A stretch of DNA of 64,000 nucleotides, taken from contig NC_051100.1 of the NCBI RefSeq assembly GCF_901709675.1, positions 10,326,786-10,390,785 of the forward strand, given 5' to 3'. Shown one piece after another: positions 1 through 9,614 of the stretch (positions within the stretch are counted from its first letter, which is position 1; each line of letters opens with the position of its first letter). The stretch is from Syngnathus acus. Taxonomy: Eukaryota > Chordata > Actinopteri > Syngnathiformes > Syngnathidae. Both the position numbers and the translations under genes were made by a program. The notes under the pieces are model-generated. The model was given only the letters and a program-made list of their open reading frames with translations, did not search any database and was not told the DNA's origin.

Positions 1-1
1 T

Positions 2-3000
2 CAGGGCCACACGGCTATACTGCACTGCCAGGCCACTGGAAATCCCGAGCCTCACATCCACTGGATGGTAAAAGACAAGACGCTGGACATCAGTCGGAAC
101 AGAAGGTAACGAAGATATGACATCATCTCTGCATCTTAATGCTAAAAAGACACTATAATTCATACGTGGAATAATCTGTACTAGAACTTGAGTGAAACCA
201 TTATTACCAAATAACTATGTTTTCTCCATACACCCATGTCCATTTTTATAAATTTATAGTTGAGCTGCTGAAGTGATTAAAACTTACTAGGATCCTTTAG
301 AGCAGGGGTGTCAAACTCGTTTTTTTCGCGGGCCGCATTGTAGTCATAGCTTCTTTTGGAAGGCCATTATGACTGTCAACCCAAATAAATGTATGAGCAT
401 ATTATATACAGTAAAAGCTACAAAACAAACTGACAAATAACTACTTTTCAAATCAGATGAGTAAAACTGGTCAAATATTAAAAAAAAAAAAAAAAAGGAT
501 ATTAAAAGTGAAGACAATTTGCAATTCTAGTAATGACACGAATTTGATGCACAATTTGTCTTCGCGGGCCACATAAAACGATGTGACGGGCCGTATCTGG
601 CCTTGAGTTTGACACCTGCGAACTATGTTTTCTCAATAAACCCATGTCCATTTTTCTAAATATATGGTTGAGCTGCTGAAGTGATTAAAAGTTACTACCA
701 TCGTTTAGAGTGGTGCAAAAGATTGTTTCCTTAAAATGATCATTCCTTCTCTCAGGATTCAGAAGATGGCTAATGGCTCCCTGGTGATTTCAGACGTCAC
801 AACAGATGACACCGGCAGATATACATGTGTGGCTGGAAACAGCTGCAGCATCAAAGACCGCGTGGCTCAGCTCTATGTCGTAGGTAAGTTACGCGCACAC
901 TAATCAGAGCACGCACAGCGTGGACACAAGGCACAATTCCACATGTTGGATGAAAGCGTTCATTAAACATTCCCACTCGTCTTGTCATTGCACTGACAGG
1001 TTAATAACCATGTCTACGTTTGTTACAACCACAGCTGTCAGTGGGTTGATGGAACTGGGCAGGCGATAGGTCTAATACTGTTTTGTCTCCTGTGTGTTGT
1101 CTGAAGCTTCAATATACAGTCAGGCTTTCATTAAGATTGTTTGTTAGAGAAGCTCAACCAAACAGTCATACTTTCTCACACCCCATGTGAGAGGATAGTG
1201 TGCCAGAGACAAACGACATTTTGCTCCGACAAAATGAAATGAAATTGGCTACTCTTGTTCTTTTTTATTAATGCACCGCTTGGATGTGTGCGCCCGCTAG
1301 ATAAACCAGCACAGACGCACGACGAGGATGAAGACAGAGCGCCTTACAAGATGATTCAAACCATCGGCCTGTCTGTGGGGGCGGCTGTGGCGTACATCAT
1401 CGTGGTGCTCGGCCTCATGTTCTACTGCAAGAAGAGGCGCAACTCCAAAAGGCTGCACAAACGTCCAGATGGAGAGGAGCCAGAGATGGAGTGTCTCAAT
1501 GGTATGCTTCTTTAATTCAGATGATCGTTTAAACCTTTATTGTTTTATTGAGCCAGATATTATCAAACAGGATATAAAGTGTTGCAGTGGAGTATGAAAA
1601 CTTAAGATTTGGATATTGTTGGAATTTGTTTTAAAATACAGGAGATACTAGGATACAGGTACTACTGCTGTTGAGTTTTGAGACGCAGTCTTATGTAAAT
1701 TTGGAAACTCCAGAATTTCCTCACCTTAGTTTTCTACAAACATGAGACGTCAAGGTGTTTGCTGCCATCTTGTGTTCATTCTGTGAACTTCAGAGAAAAA
1801 CATGAAGCCTTAAGTTATAGTGAATTTCTGAATTGTTAACAGTCTCTTCCATGCAATGATGGCATTGTAAAATTCGAACTGAAACAAATACCTAACCTTA
1901 GACTGTAACTACGGTAATGAACTAACTAATAATAATTTAAACATTTGCAAAAGATCAGCTGTAAGGATGAGGCTGTGTTGCTAAACCATAGGTTTGATTC
2001 AGATTTCACTTTTGGCAGCAATTAAATTTGAACATGCAACGTCAGCCTCGCTATGTTAAAACCATAGTAGATGAAATTGTAGTTTTTGTTGTATATGTAG
2101 GATCTCATTGTATCATGTTCCCTTGAGAAATCAGAGCCTGAAGCATCGATTTCTAAAGCATTGATTCTTGCAGGTGACAGATGTTAACTCTTTAGTAGTA
2201 GGAGGAGGATGTTGCACTCTCACAATTTTTTGTACTCATATGTATCATTCATATTGTTTGGCTAAACTCACGTGAGCACTCACATTCTTGAAATAATTCT
2301 TAAATGGTCATGGCCATCATGTTTTGCTCGTCAGGAGGCGCCGTTCAACAAAATGGCCACACCGCCACTGAGATCCAGGAGGAGGTGGCACTCACCAACA
2401 TGGGTACCATGGCAACAACCGAGAAGCGCCACAGCCACGCCAACAGTGACAAGCTGCATTTTCCCCGAGCGAACCTGCAAACAATCACGACCTTAGGTAA
2501 CGTTCGCTTGCTGCTGCATACAAACACGAAGTCGACCCAAACTGTGACGTGCGGTGCAGGTAAAGGAGAGTTTGGCGAGGTGCTGCTGTCCAAAGCCAAG
2601 GGCATCGAAGAGAGGGAGGAGGAGACGGTGGTGCTGGTGAAGAGCCTCCAGACTCGAGATGAGCAGCTTCAGCTTGACTTTCGCAAGGAAGCGGAAATGT
2701 TCGGCAAGCTCAGCCACCCCAACGTAGTTCGCCTGCTGGGTCTGTGCAGAGAGGTCGAGCCGCACTACATGGTCCTGGAATACTACGACTTGGTACGCTT
2801 ACTGAAAGACGCCGGTCGACGATTCAGGAGAATTTGACGCTTCACTTTGTCTTTTGGGTGTTTGTCAAACCAGGGAGACTTAAAGCAGTTCCTGAGGATT
2901 TCCAAAAACAAAGATGACAAAGCGAAATCTCAGCCTATCAGCACCAAGACCAAAGTAAGTGTTCTGAATTAACACACTTTTCCATTACCCGTCAAACTTT

Positions 3001-4334
3001 GATCCTCAAATTTGCCTTTCAAAGTTTTCCAATACTAATTTATTGTCAAAGTATGTGGACAAGCAGACAAGAAAAAAAATAGGTCAATGTTTGAATTTGT
3101 TGAGTATGGATAAGGTAAGATTTAGGTATTTTGCAATAAATAAACACTGCTAACTGAAATATATGATGCCTTGATTTTGATTAAAATGTCTTCCCGAAAC
3201 GAAAATAAAAAACAAATATACATTACATAAAGGACTTATGGTACATTACATTACATTAGTTGAGATCACAATATAACCATACACATTAAATTGAAATACA
3301 TTGATATAAATTATGATCATCATCAGATTAAAAGCACATTACTTAAATAAAGTACAATTTAGAATATGATGACAATTTAAAAAAATGAAATTGAATTATG
3401 TTAAACAACTTAATCCATATGATTATGGCCATACAAAATCATACAATAAAGTTAACTAGAGTAGCAGATATTCAATTTCAATCGAGTGAATACCAAATGG
3501 CAGGTTTTAATTCTCACATCCTATTTACTGGCTGTAAATTCAATCTTATTTAGCGGTCCATCTATTTTGTCATTAACCCTCCACTGTGATCATGAGCAAT
3601 AATGACTTGAGCCTTCCTCTCGCCAGGTTTCCATCTGTGCCCAAGTGGCTCGCGGGATGGAGCATCTGTCCGTTCACCGCTTTGTTCACAAAGACTTGGC
3701 GGCCCGAAACTGCCTAGTCAGCAGTCAGAGACGCATCAAAGTGTCGTCGCTCAGCCTCAGCAAAGACGTTTACAAAAGGTTAGATGAGTTAGTGCTAAGA
3801 AGCACCAATTGGGGTCTTGACTGCTAAACCGTGCTTGTCTTTTGTGTGTGCACAGTGAGTACTATCACTACAGACAAGCATGGATCCCCTTGCGCTGGCT
3901 CCCGTCAGAGTCTGTGCTTGAGGACGACTTCTCTACCAAGTCTGACGTTTGGGCCTTCGGAGTGCTCATGTGGGAGGTGTTCAGTCACGGAGAAATGCCG
4001 TACACCAAACTTGAAGACAATGAAGTGCTCGAAGGTCAGTATCGGTTTTCTGGTTGTGTTGTGACGTTCTACCACAGAGATAATACTGCTAGCTGTCTAA
4101 TCATATGAAGCTATCCAGTTAACTATTTAATGGAATGTCATCATCTCTTGTGTGTGGCGCCTTCCTCTTGCAGGCCTGCAGAGCGGCAAGCTGAAACTGC
4201 CTCCCCCGGAAGGGTGCCCCTCCAAAATGTACAAGCTGATGGTCAGCTGCTGGGCCCCCAGCCTCAAGGAGCGCCCCTCCTTCAGCGACATCGTCCACAA
4301 TTTGGGAGAGTCGCCCTCGGACAGCAAAGTGTGA
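2..4334 (+). CDS. ptk7: Protein tyrosine kinase 7 (inactive), 3' part of gene
   Basis: PTK7 is a single-pass pseudokinase co-receptor in Wnt and planar cell polarity signalling at the plasma membrane. Coding exons read here: 2-105 (start beyond window), 756-883, 1301-1501, 2335-2496, 2560-2792, 2874-2954, 3627-3778, 3856-4034, 4174-4334; all junctions are GT-AG and stay in frame, giving 466 residues plus TGA. In order they encode the last Ig domain (C...GRYTCVAGNSC), a membrane span (IGLSVGAAVAYIIVVLGLMF) followed by CKKRR, and a full kinase-like domain. The family's pseudokinase character is visible: HRD is HKD (FVHKDLAARN), the DFG position reads LSL (SSLSLSKDV), and the APE motif is PSE. 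The ATP-site lysine (VLVKSL) is kept and the glycine loop reads GKGEFGEV. The protein ends DSKV. Sequence order matches vertebrate PTK7 closely; whether this is a duplicated paralogue (a or b) cannot be told. Upstream Ig exons lie outside the window. Confidence 0.96.
213..302 (+). repeat. 90-bp direct repeat, left copy
   Basis: Matches 621-710 at about 90% (9 differences in 90). It ends exactly where the hAT-like element at 303 begins. Lies in a ptk7 intron. See findings. Confidence 0.9.
303..620 (+). mobile_element. hAT-like non-autonomous element, copy 1
   Basis: About 318 bp, starting CAGGGGTGTCAAACTCG and ending GAGTTTGACACCTGCG, so the termini form an inverted repeat. The interior carries GCGGGCCGCATTGTAGTCAT and a poly-A stretch, and has no coding capacity. 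The same family recurs at 10610, 39438 and 50324, where 8-bp target duplications support assignment to the hAT superfamily. This copy lacks an 8-bp duplication and is flanked by 90-bp repeats instead. Confidence 0.8.
621..710 (+). repeat. 90-bp direct repeat, right copy
   Basis: Starts immediately after the hAT-like element and ends at tttagag, like the left copy at 213-302. Confidence 0.9.
1301..1501 (+). CDS. ptk7: ptk7 transmembrane exon
   Basis: This 201-bp exon (phase 1 at both ends) carries an acidic juxtamembrane stretch, about 20 hydrophobic residues around GAAVAYIIVVLGLMF, and the stop-transfer CKKRR. It begins after cgcccgctag and ends before gtatgc. It is the only membrane segment of the visible part of PTK7, so the Ig domain upstream is extracellular and the pseudokinase downstream is cytoplasmic. 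Confidence 0.93.
1502..2334 (+). other. ptk7 intron, no further feature
   Basis: Plain AT-rich intron between the membrane-span exon and the juxtamembrane exon. No repeat family or second gene was recognised. Confidence 0.7.
2497..2559 (+). other. ptk7: 63-bp stop-free intron in ptk7
   Basis: Bounded by gtaacg and gtgcag, 63 bp long (21 codons), with no in-frame stop, so retention would add 21 residues (starting NVRLLLHT) just ahead of the glycine loop. Splicing restores TTLGKGEFGEV, the expected family sequence. It lacks a clear polypyrimidine tract. The hexamer AGGTAA spans both splice junctions. Confidence 0.75.
2955..3626 (+). other. ptk7 intron, no further feature
   Basis: AT-rich intron inside the pseudokinase coding region. 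It contains no recognisable element. Confidence 0.7.
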
Positions 4335-4367
4335 GACGCCGAGAAGGGGAACGCCCTTTCCCCTATC

Positions 4368-4373
4368 AATAAA
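4368..4373 (+). terminator. ptk7: Proximal poly(A) signal of ptk7
   Basis: Canonical AATAAA, 34 bp after the stop codon. Use would leave an unusually short 3' UTR. Confidence 0.5.
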
Positions 4374-5623
4374 GACAGCAATGTCTGACATTTCAGGGAA
4401 CAAGAGTTTTAAATATGCATTTCAGACAAAGGAGGGTGTGAAGGAGTTTGCCATATCAGAGGATGCACACTCAATTTTTTTTTTTTCTCTCCCCGAATGG
4501 TTATTTACATGGGAGTCGCGCCGTGAGTTTACGTTTGCCTTAAATGCAACATGGATGACCGCTCGGTTCAACTCCCTGTCTGTGTGAACGCTGAGACTCT
4601 TCACAAACTCGGTGCCTCTACCTGTGTGCACACACATGCAGCTCAAATCAGCACAACCTGTCAAACAAAGCTTCGGTTTTGAGCGGCCCGAAACGAACGC
4701 CTGTGCTTGAACCCATCCTCAGTGAGCCCTCATCATCACGGATACGCCAAGTGTGTGCGTGTTTTTTTTGTTGTTTTTTTTGGTGGGCTATGTAAGCTCC
4801 AGTATGTGCAGCTGTTAGCATGAAGGTGTGTAACTGTTACAAATGTGATGTGCAACATGAATTGACTTGTTTTAAAAACGAGCCCGGCTAATGATGATGA
4901 ACAAACAAAAGGATCTTTTAGAATGCACCCAAGAAATAAGACTGTTCCAGTGGAGATTTTGTATATTTTAATGAGTGTTTTGTTCTTGTATTAACCTCGA
5001 TGTGCTCCCAGTGCACCACAATAACACGTTAACATGTTGTGATGGTGTCCAAATAGCAGGAATCCATTCGAGTATGTTTAACTTTGCAGAGGTCCAATCA
5101 CTTTTCCTCTGGGTCCACTTGTTTCTGTGTGCAATGTTACAAAATGGGACCAGTGTACATAATGTTAGAGGCCTTGCACTAACTTCACCTAAAACATCCC
5201 TCTTTGTCTCCATGCAGGTGCCTGTTTATTTATTATGAAGGTCCTGTGTTGTTGTTGTTTTTTTATATGAGTAGATCTGAGGTAGTTCTGCTATATGTTC
5301 CTCGTTATGATTCAGCTCAGTGTGTGCATAGCCTGGCTAAGCAGCTATCACAAAGTACAAAAAAAAGATGGTCAAAAGAGTGACTACTGGTCACCAGTAC
5401 TTACTAAGTGCCTGGTAAATGAAGGATGATCTAAAAACGCTTCACTTTTTTTTCTCACATGAATCAAATGCCTTTGTGCATAAAATAGTTTTTATATGTT
5501 GTGTTAGTGTAATATTTTTTTAATGAATGCTAGACACTCACATGTAGGCAATTTTTTAATCTGCTTCCATGAAAGGGCACCATCATATATGGATATATAT
5601 ACACAAGTATACATACTGCTGTC

Positions 5624-5629
5624 AATAAA
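5624..5629 (+). terminator. ptk7: Distal poly(A) signal, probably ptk7
   Basis: Canonical AATAAA followed by a T-rich stretch (cagtttttacc). A good candidate for the main 3' end of ptk7. Confidence 0.5.
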
Positions 5630-5884
5630 GGTTCACAGTTTTTACCCGATTAGTTGTTTTAATAGGTTGCATTTTTAGCAACCTGCAAGAGAAGTGTACT
5701 CGCTGGCCACAACATGAGGCACACTTGAACACTTTGAACGTGATCTTTATTAAAGGTTTTCCATTACAATGATAATTCTTAGTTTGTCTGACATGCAGAA
5801 GGGCTGAAAAGTAATTAGGCGAAGTTTTTAATCATCTCTTATTATATCCATCTGACGTGTACATACAATCCATCTGGTAGTTCT

Positions 5885-6044
5885 CTATGGTGCAATAGTT
5901 GCAAACAGCTTCTCTATAAAATGTCGCAATCTGTGAAGTGAGCTTGTGAGCTCTTGAAAAATTCTCTTGGCGAATGTTGGTGCGTGCGCAATTATGAAGG
6001 AAACTGCGTCTTCATATTTCAGACAAGCCTCTGCACGCTGACAC
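5885..6044 (-). other. Possible terminal exon of an unidentified minus-strand transcript
   Basis: On the minus strand a splice-acceptor-like tttttag-type site (cttttag) precedes a 53-codon frame beginning RCQRAEACLKYEDA and ending FIEKLFATIAP with TAG. A minus-strand AATAAA (TTTATT at 5746-5751) follows about 135 bp later. The translated segment looks helical and amphipathic. No upstream exon could be identified before the srf promoter, and the family is not recognised, so this may be chance. Confidence 0.2.
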
Positions 6045-6220
6045 CTAAAAGACTTTGGTAAACAGCTGTAAATGACCAAAATATCCTGCATTCTTCTATC
6101 AGTGGATTAAAACTTTTAAATCTGACTGGACTGACCTAATAATACAAAGCAATACATTGTATAAGCAGACAGTTACAAGTTTTCCTTCAAGCAGCCTTCC
6201 AGTGTCACGTCCTTAATGTC

Positions 6221-6234
6221 CCTCTAGGGGGCGG
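6221..6234 (+). promoter_or_regulatory. Candidate CTCF site between ptk7 and srf
   Basis: CCTCTAGGGGGCGG resembles the CTCF core consensus (CCNSTAGGGGGCRS type). It stands between the ptk7 3' end and the srf promoter, where an insulator would be plausible. Motif match only. Confidence 0.4.
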
Positions 6235-6743
6235 TATATGTTTTGACTCCCGTGTGAATAGGCTTGACCATGCTGTCTGGACAAGATCTGGCATTCTGCA
6301 AACAGATCGAACTTTTCATTTCTTGGCGGTGATGATGTAATGCTTCACCAGCGCTGTTGTTGTGGCTTGATTCCAGGTAAGTTATGTAAACAGTGAGTCC
6401 TACCCGACTAACTCTTCTCTACTTTATTTAACCATCTAATGTTGAGGGTTTTTTTCGGTATGGGATTGCTTCTTAGACTTGGTGTCCAATAAAATTAGAG
6501 ACACACCTTGATTGCTAAAACTATTAAATACAGTTGACTCTACAGTAACACAAATTTAAGATAATCAGTACTTAAGTATTTTTTTCAACTGTTAGGAACA
6601 ATGGTGAGAAGGCTACAAAACTTGAACGTTTCGTTATTTTGGTGCCTCTGCCAGAATGACGTTGTCAGTAGCGCAACCATGTTGGTATTTATGCTAACGA
6701 CTGCCCTCTCGACCAATAGCTGCACGCCTGTGATAATCCTCAG

Positions 6744-6748
6744 CCAAT
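6744..6748 (+). promoter_or_regulatory. srf: CCAAT box, srf promoter
   Basis: CCAAT within cagccaatcgg, 23 bp upstream of the first CArG box. A second CCAAT stands at 6713-6717. Confidence 0.5.
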
Positions 6749-6770
6749 CGGGAGGCACCACTGTGACTCA

Positions 6771-6780
6771 CCAAATAAGG
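6771..6780. promoter_or_regulatory. srf: CArG box 1, srf promoter
   Basis: CCAAATAAGG is a perfect CC(A/T)6GG serum response element. It is the binding site of SRF itself, so it suggests autoregulation, as known for mammalian SRF promoters. Confidence 0.85.
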
Positions 6781-6790
6781 AGCGACAACA

Positions 6791-6800
6791 CCAAATAAGG
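6791..6800. promoter_or_regulatory. srf: CArG box 2, srf promoter
   Basis: A second identical CCAAATAAGG, centred 20 bp from the first, which is about two helical turns and would place both SRF dimers on the same DNA face. Confidence 0.85.
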
Positions 6801-6811
6801 AAACAGTATCT

Positions 6812-6821
6812 CTTTATAAGG
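6812..6821. promoter_or_regulatory. srf: CArG-like / TATA-like element, srf promoter
   Basis: CTTTATAAGG differs from the CArG consensus in one base and also contains TTTATAA, so it could act as a degenerate third CArG box or as a TATA element. It suggests transcription starting near 6840-6860. Confidence 0.5.
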
Positions 6822-7021
6822 AGGAAAGTAGTTCCTCTGCTGTCGTATTATTCCGCCTGCTTCAACGCTGACCTGAAATGTTGATTATTCATCCATTCCA
6901 AAACACGAAACGGTGCGCGTCCTGCTATTGATGAACAACGTAGTATTTCTATGTCACTAGCTAGTCAGTGTCTGCATTGGATTCAGTTCACAACTGGGAC
7001 TATGTGCTATGGCGGAGCAAC

Positions 7022-7291
7022 ATGGCGGGCGTCTTCCGCCTTTTCCTTTTTGAGAAAGTGCTGAGAGTTTTGGACATTAGAGGAGGGCGAAGCGAACTGT
7101 TGCGGCTTACGAGGATCCAGTGGGCAGCATCACTTATCAAACTTTGTTTCCCTTCTTTCCCTGACTCTGCCGAAACGCTAACTGAGGCGCGTTGTTTACA
7201 TTCTGTGACCTGGCCGTGCATGCGTTTTGTCAGTCATTTACGAGCACCAGCTTTGTGGGCTGGCGTCAAACACAGTCGCGCTACTAAGTAG
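7022..7291 (+). other. Upstream ORF in predicted srf 5' leader
   Basis: ATG in a strong context (A at -3, G at +4: gcaacATGg) opens 89 codons (MAGVFRLFLFEK...) and stops at TAG 7289-7291, one base before the srf ATG at 7293. If the transcript begins near the CArG boxes, this uORF lies within the leader. Nothing in it resembles a known protein; a regulatory rather than protein role is more likely. Confidence 0.5.
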
Positions 7292-7292
7292 A

Positions 7293-7937
7293 ATGTTACC
7301 GAGTCAGGTTGGGTCGGCACCACAGGGAAACGCGTCAGCTTCAACAAGAGGTACCGTCGGGCTTGTTTCGGCTTCCGTCGCTGGCGGGAACCGTCCCGTC
7401 TTGATCCGAGCAGGGCAATCTTCGGTCGGCGAGAGCGTGAGCGGGGCCGGGCGGCACGGAACCAGAGAGGCGCTCGGGATGCTGGGGGCGAACGGTCCGG
7501 GGGGTCCACGAGGTGTGAGATCCGGGAACGGGACCGGGGTGAGCTCGCTTCAGACCGCCATCCAGGGCGGCATGGTTGGTCTCAACGCGGGGATGGTGCT
7601 TCCTCACGGACCCAGGTTCGACCCGGACAGAGAGAGTGTGCCTCTCTGCAGCGGCTCGGACAACGACTCTGACTCGGGGGATGACGACGACCCGGTGGGT
7701 TCTCTCGGGGACAATAGGAGAGGGGTGAAGCGGGAGAGAACCGAGATGGAATCAGCTGTCACGGGCCAGGAGATCGGAGGAGCTGCCGGAGGGTACGGCC
7801 TGGTTCCCGGTGGGGTCGCGGGAGCCAAGCCGGGGAAGAAGACACGTGGTCGCGTCAAGATCAAGATGGAATTTATTGACAACAAGTTGAGACGCTACAC
7901 CACTTTCAGCAAGAGGAAGACTGGTATTATGAAGAAG
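7293..7937 (+). CDS. srf: srf exon 1 (N-terminus and first half of MADS box)
   Basis: Codes for residues 1-215 and ends after GIMKK, before gtgagt. GC-rich, Gly/Ser-rich N-terminus. Around residue 145 the sequence RRGVKRERTEME aligns with the human RSK/MK2 phosphorylation site (KRSLSEME, Ser103), with Thr150 in place of Ser; the R-x-x-S/T pattern is kept. The ATG has A at -3. Confidence 0.95.
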
Positions 7938-9570
7938 GTGAGTCACAACATCGCATGCTGCAGTCCTTTTCAAGTGTCACTCCTTCTGGCATATCCAACA
8001 CACCACTGGGTGCCCCTTCACTTGAGGCACACCTATGCATGAGTTTGGGCTAAATATGAATCAATTTACTCTGGTTACAGGTTAGTGTAGATTCCACTAG
8101 TGCATTGCATCACACTGATATTTTAAGAACTTCTTTAGGTGATACTTAGGATTGACATTGTAATGGCAGAAATGTTTTTACATTTTGCAAATATACCTAA
8201 TATTGGATTCATTTATGCATCTGTTCATGAGCACAAATAATTACAGCGAACAAACTAACAATTGCCCTTGCATCCACTTTTTATTCGCATATCCTGAACC
8301 AGTTGCCAGCCAATCACAGGGCACATATAAATAAACAACTCTTGACACTCACAATTGCACAATGTAGTCTTCGGTAAAGTTAACATGCTTGTTTTTGGAA
8401 TGCACAAGGAAGACAGAGAATGCTCAAGCAAGCACAGGGAAAACATGCAAGCGCCACACCGGAAGGCCGAAGCCCACATTCAAACCCGGAGCTTCTTAAG
8501 TGCGAAGCCGATGCGATAACCTCGGAAGTGATCAGTCAAAAATGCATTTGAAATATTACGTACGCAAGTGCAGGGCAAGGAATGGCCGGGTTTCAAATAG
8601 ACACAGGCAAATGACACTTCTATTTATGACCATGGCAACCCCCAACTACCACACATTGACATACAGACTCCTTTACACTCGATGGTTTAGGACTCGCCGG
8701 TAACTATTGAGTTTGCCTCTCTTGATGTGATCGAAACACAAAGCACCGGCGCACCTAATGCAGTGAGCGGTTGCCAGAACAGCCCTCGGTGCACAGGCTG
8801 TTGGTTCCCAGTGCCATCAAAGCTGCACGCTGCTCGCAGGCGGCGGCCATGTGGCGGGCAAAGCGGCAGTAGGCCTTTAGGTGCCAGCAGCTGATTAAAC
8901 CCCGAGACACACGCACATTCCAGAGGATGGCAGAAAAGCGCGGGGCCGCTTGTGCACGCCTCTGTGTGTTGGTGTGTTGTGTAAGGCCACAACTCCAAAC
9001 GAGTTCTGTATGGAGCCCGGTGCAGTTATTCCCAAAAATCCTCTTGATCCTGTGATTGTTTTTTTTTTTTTTGTTAAGCTTGACTCTGCACATGCACAGT
9101 GTAGCCTGCTGCATTTCACTTGTTTGTTCACCACCTCTTCTATGTGTCTCAGATCGTTGTCGTGGAAACTGAGGTTTCTTTACGTAGGCTCATGAACATC
9201 ATTTGACACACTGTGAGGAACTGAGGATGGACTGTTTAAAAGTGTTGTGTTGATAACGAAGGGAAAAAAAGCTAGATGTGCAGTATACGGACATGGCAAA
9301 GAGATCTCGGTGTTTTTTTTTTTTTTAGGATCAAGAGGCTTAGTCTCATTTTGACGGGTGTGTTCAGGCATCTCCTCTCTAGTAAGATTTGGATGAAGTA
9401 CACAGGAATTCTTAGTTGCTGTCATGTGGCTGGTTGCTTCAGTAGGAACCGAGTTCCCCTTTTGTCAACAGCAGTGTGTATGTTCGCTGACATTTCTATA
9501 CCCTGATATCCCCCTGCACTGCCTAATAATGCATCTTCATGTTTCCAAACTTTGTTTTCAAGATGCAGCA

Positions 9571-9614
<44 letters not shown>

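Larger units (their letters stand above)
4335..5640 (+). other. ptk7: ptk7 3' UTR (likely extent)
   Basis: Non-coding sequence after the TGA. AATAAA occurs early at 4368-4373 and again at 5624-5629 (gtcaataaag), suggesting short and long 3' ends. No other gene is visible here. Confidence 0.55.

Noticed and set aside
2304-2837. 177-codon uninterrupted ORF through two ptk7 exons
   Set aside because: It is not a single exon. It includes the stop-free 63-bp intron and runs into the intron after 2792; family alignment shows the splice joints.
7604-7885. Minus-strand Pro-rich ORFs across 7234-7973
   Set aside because: They are mirror frames of GC-rich srf exon 1, which is certain from its MADS box.
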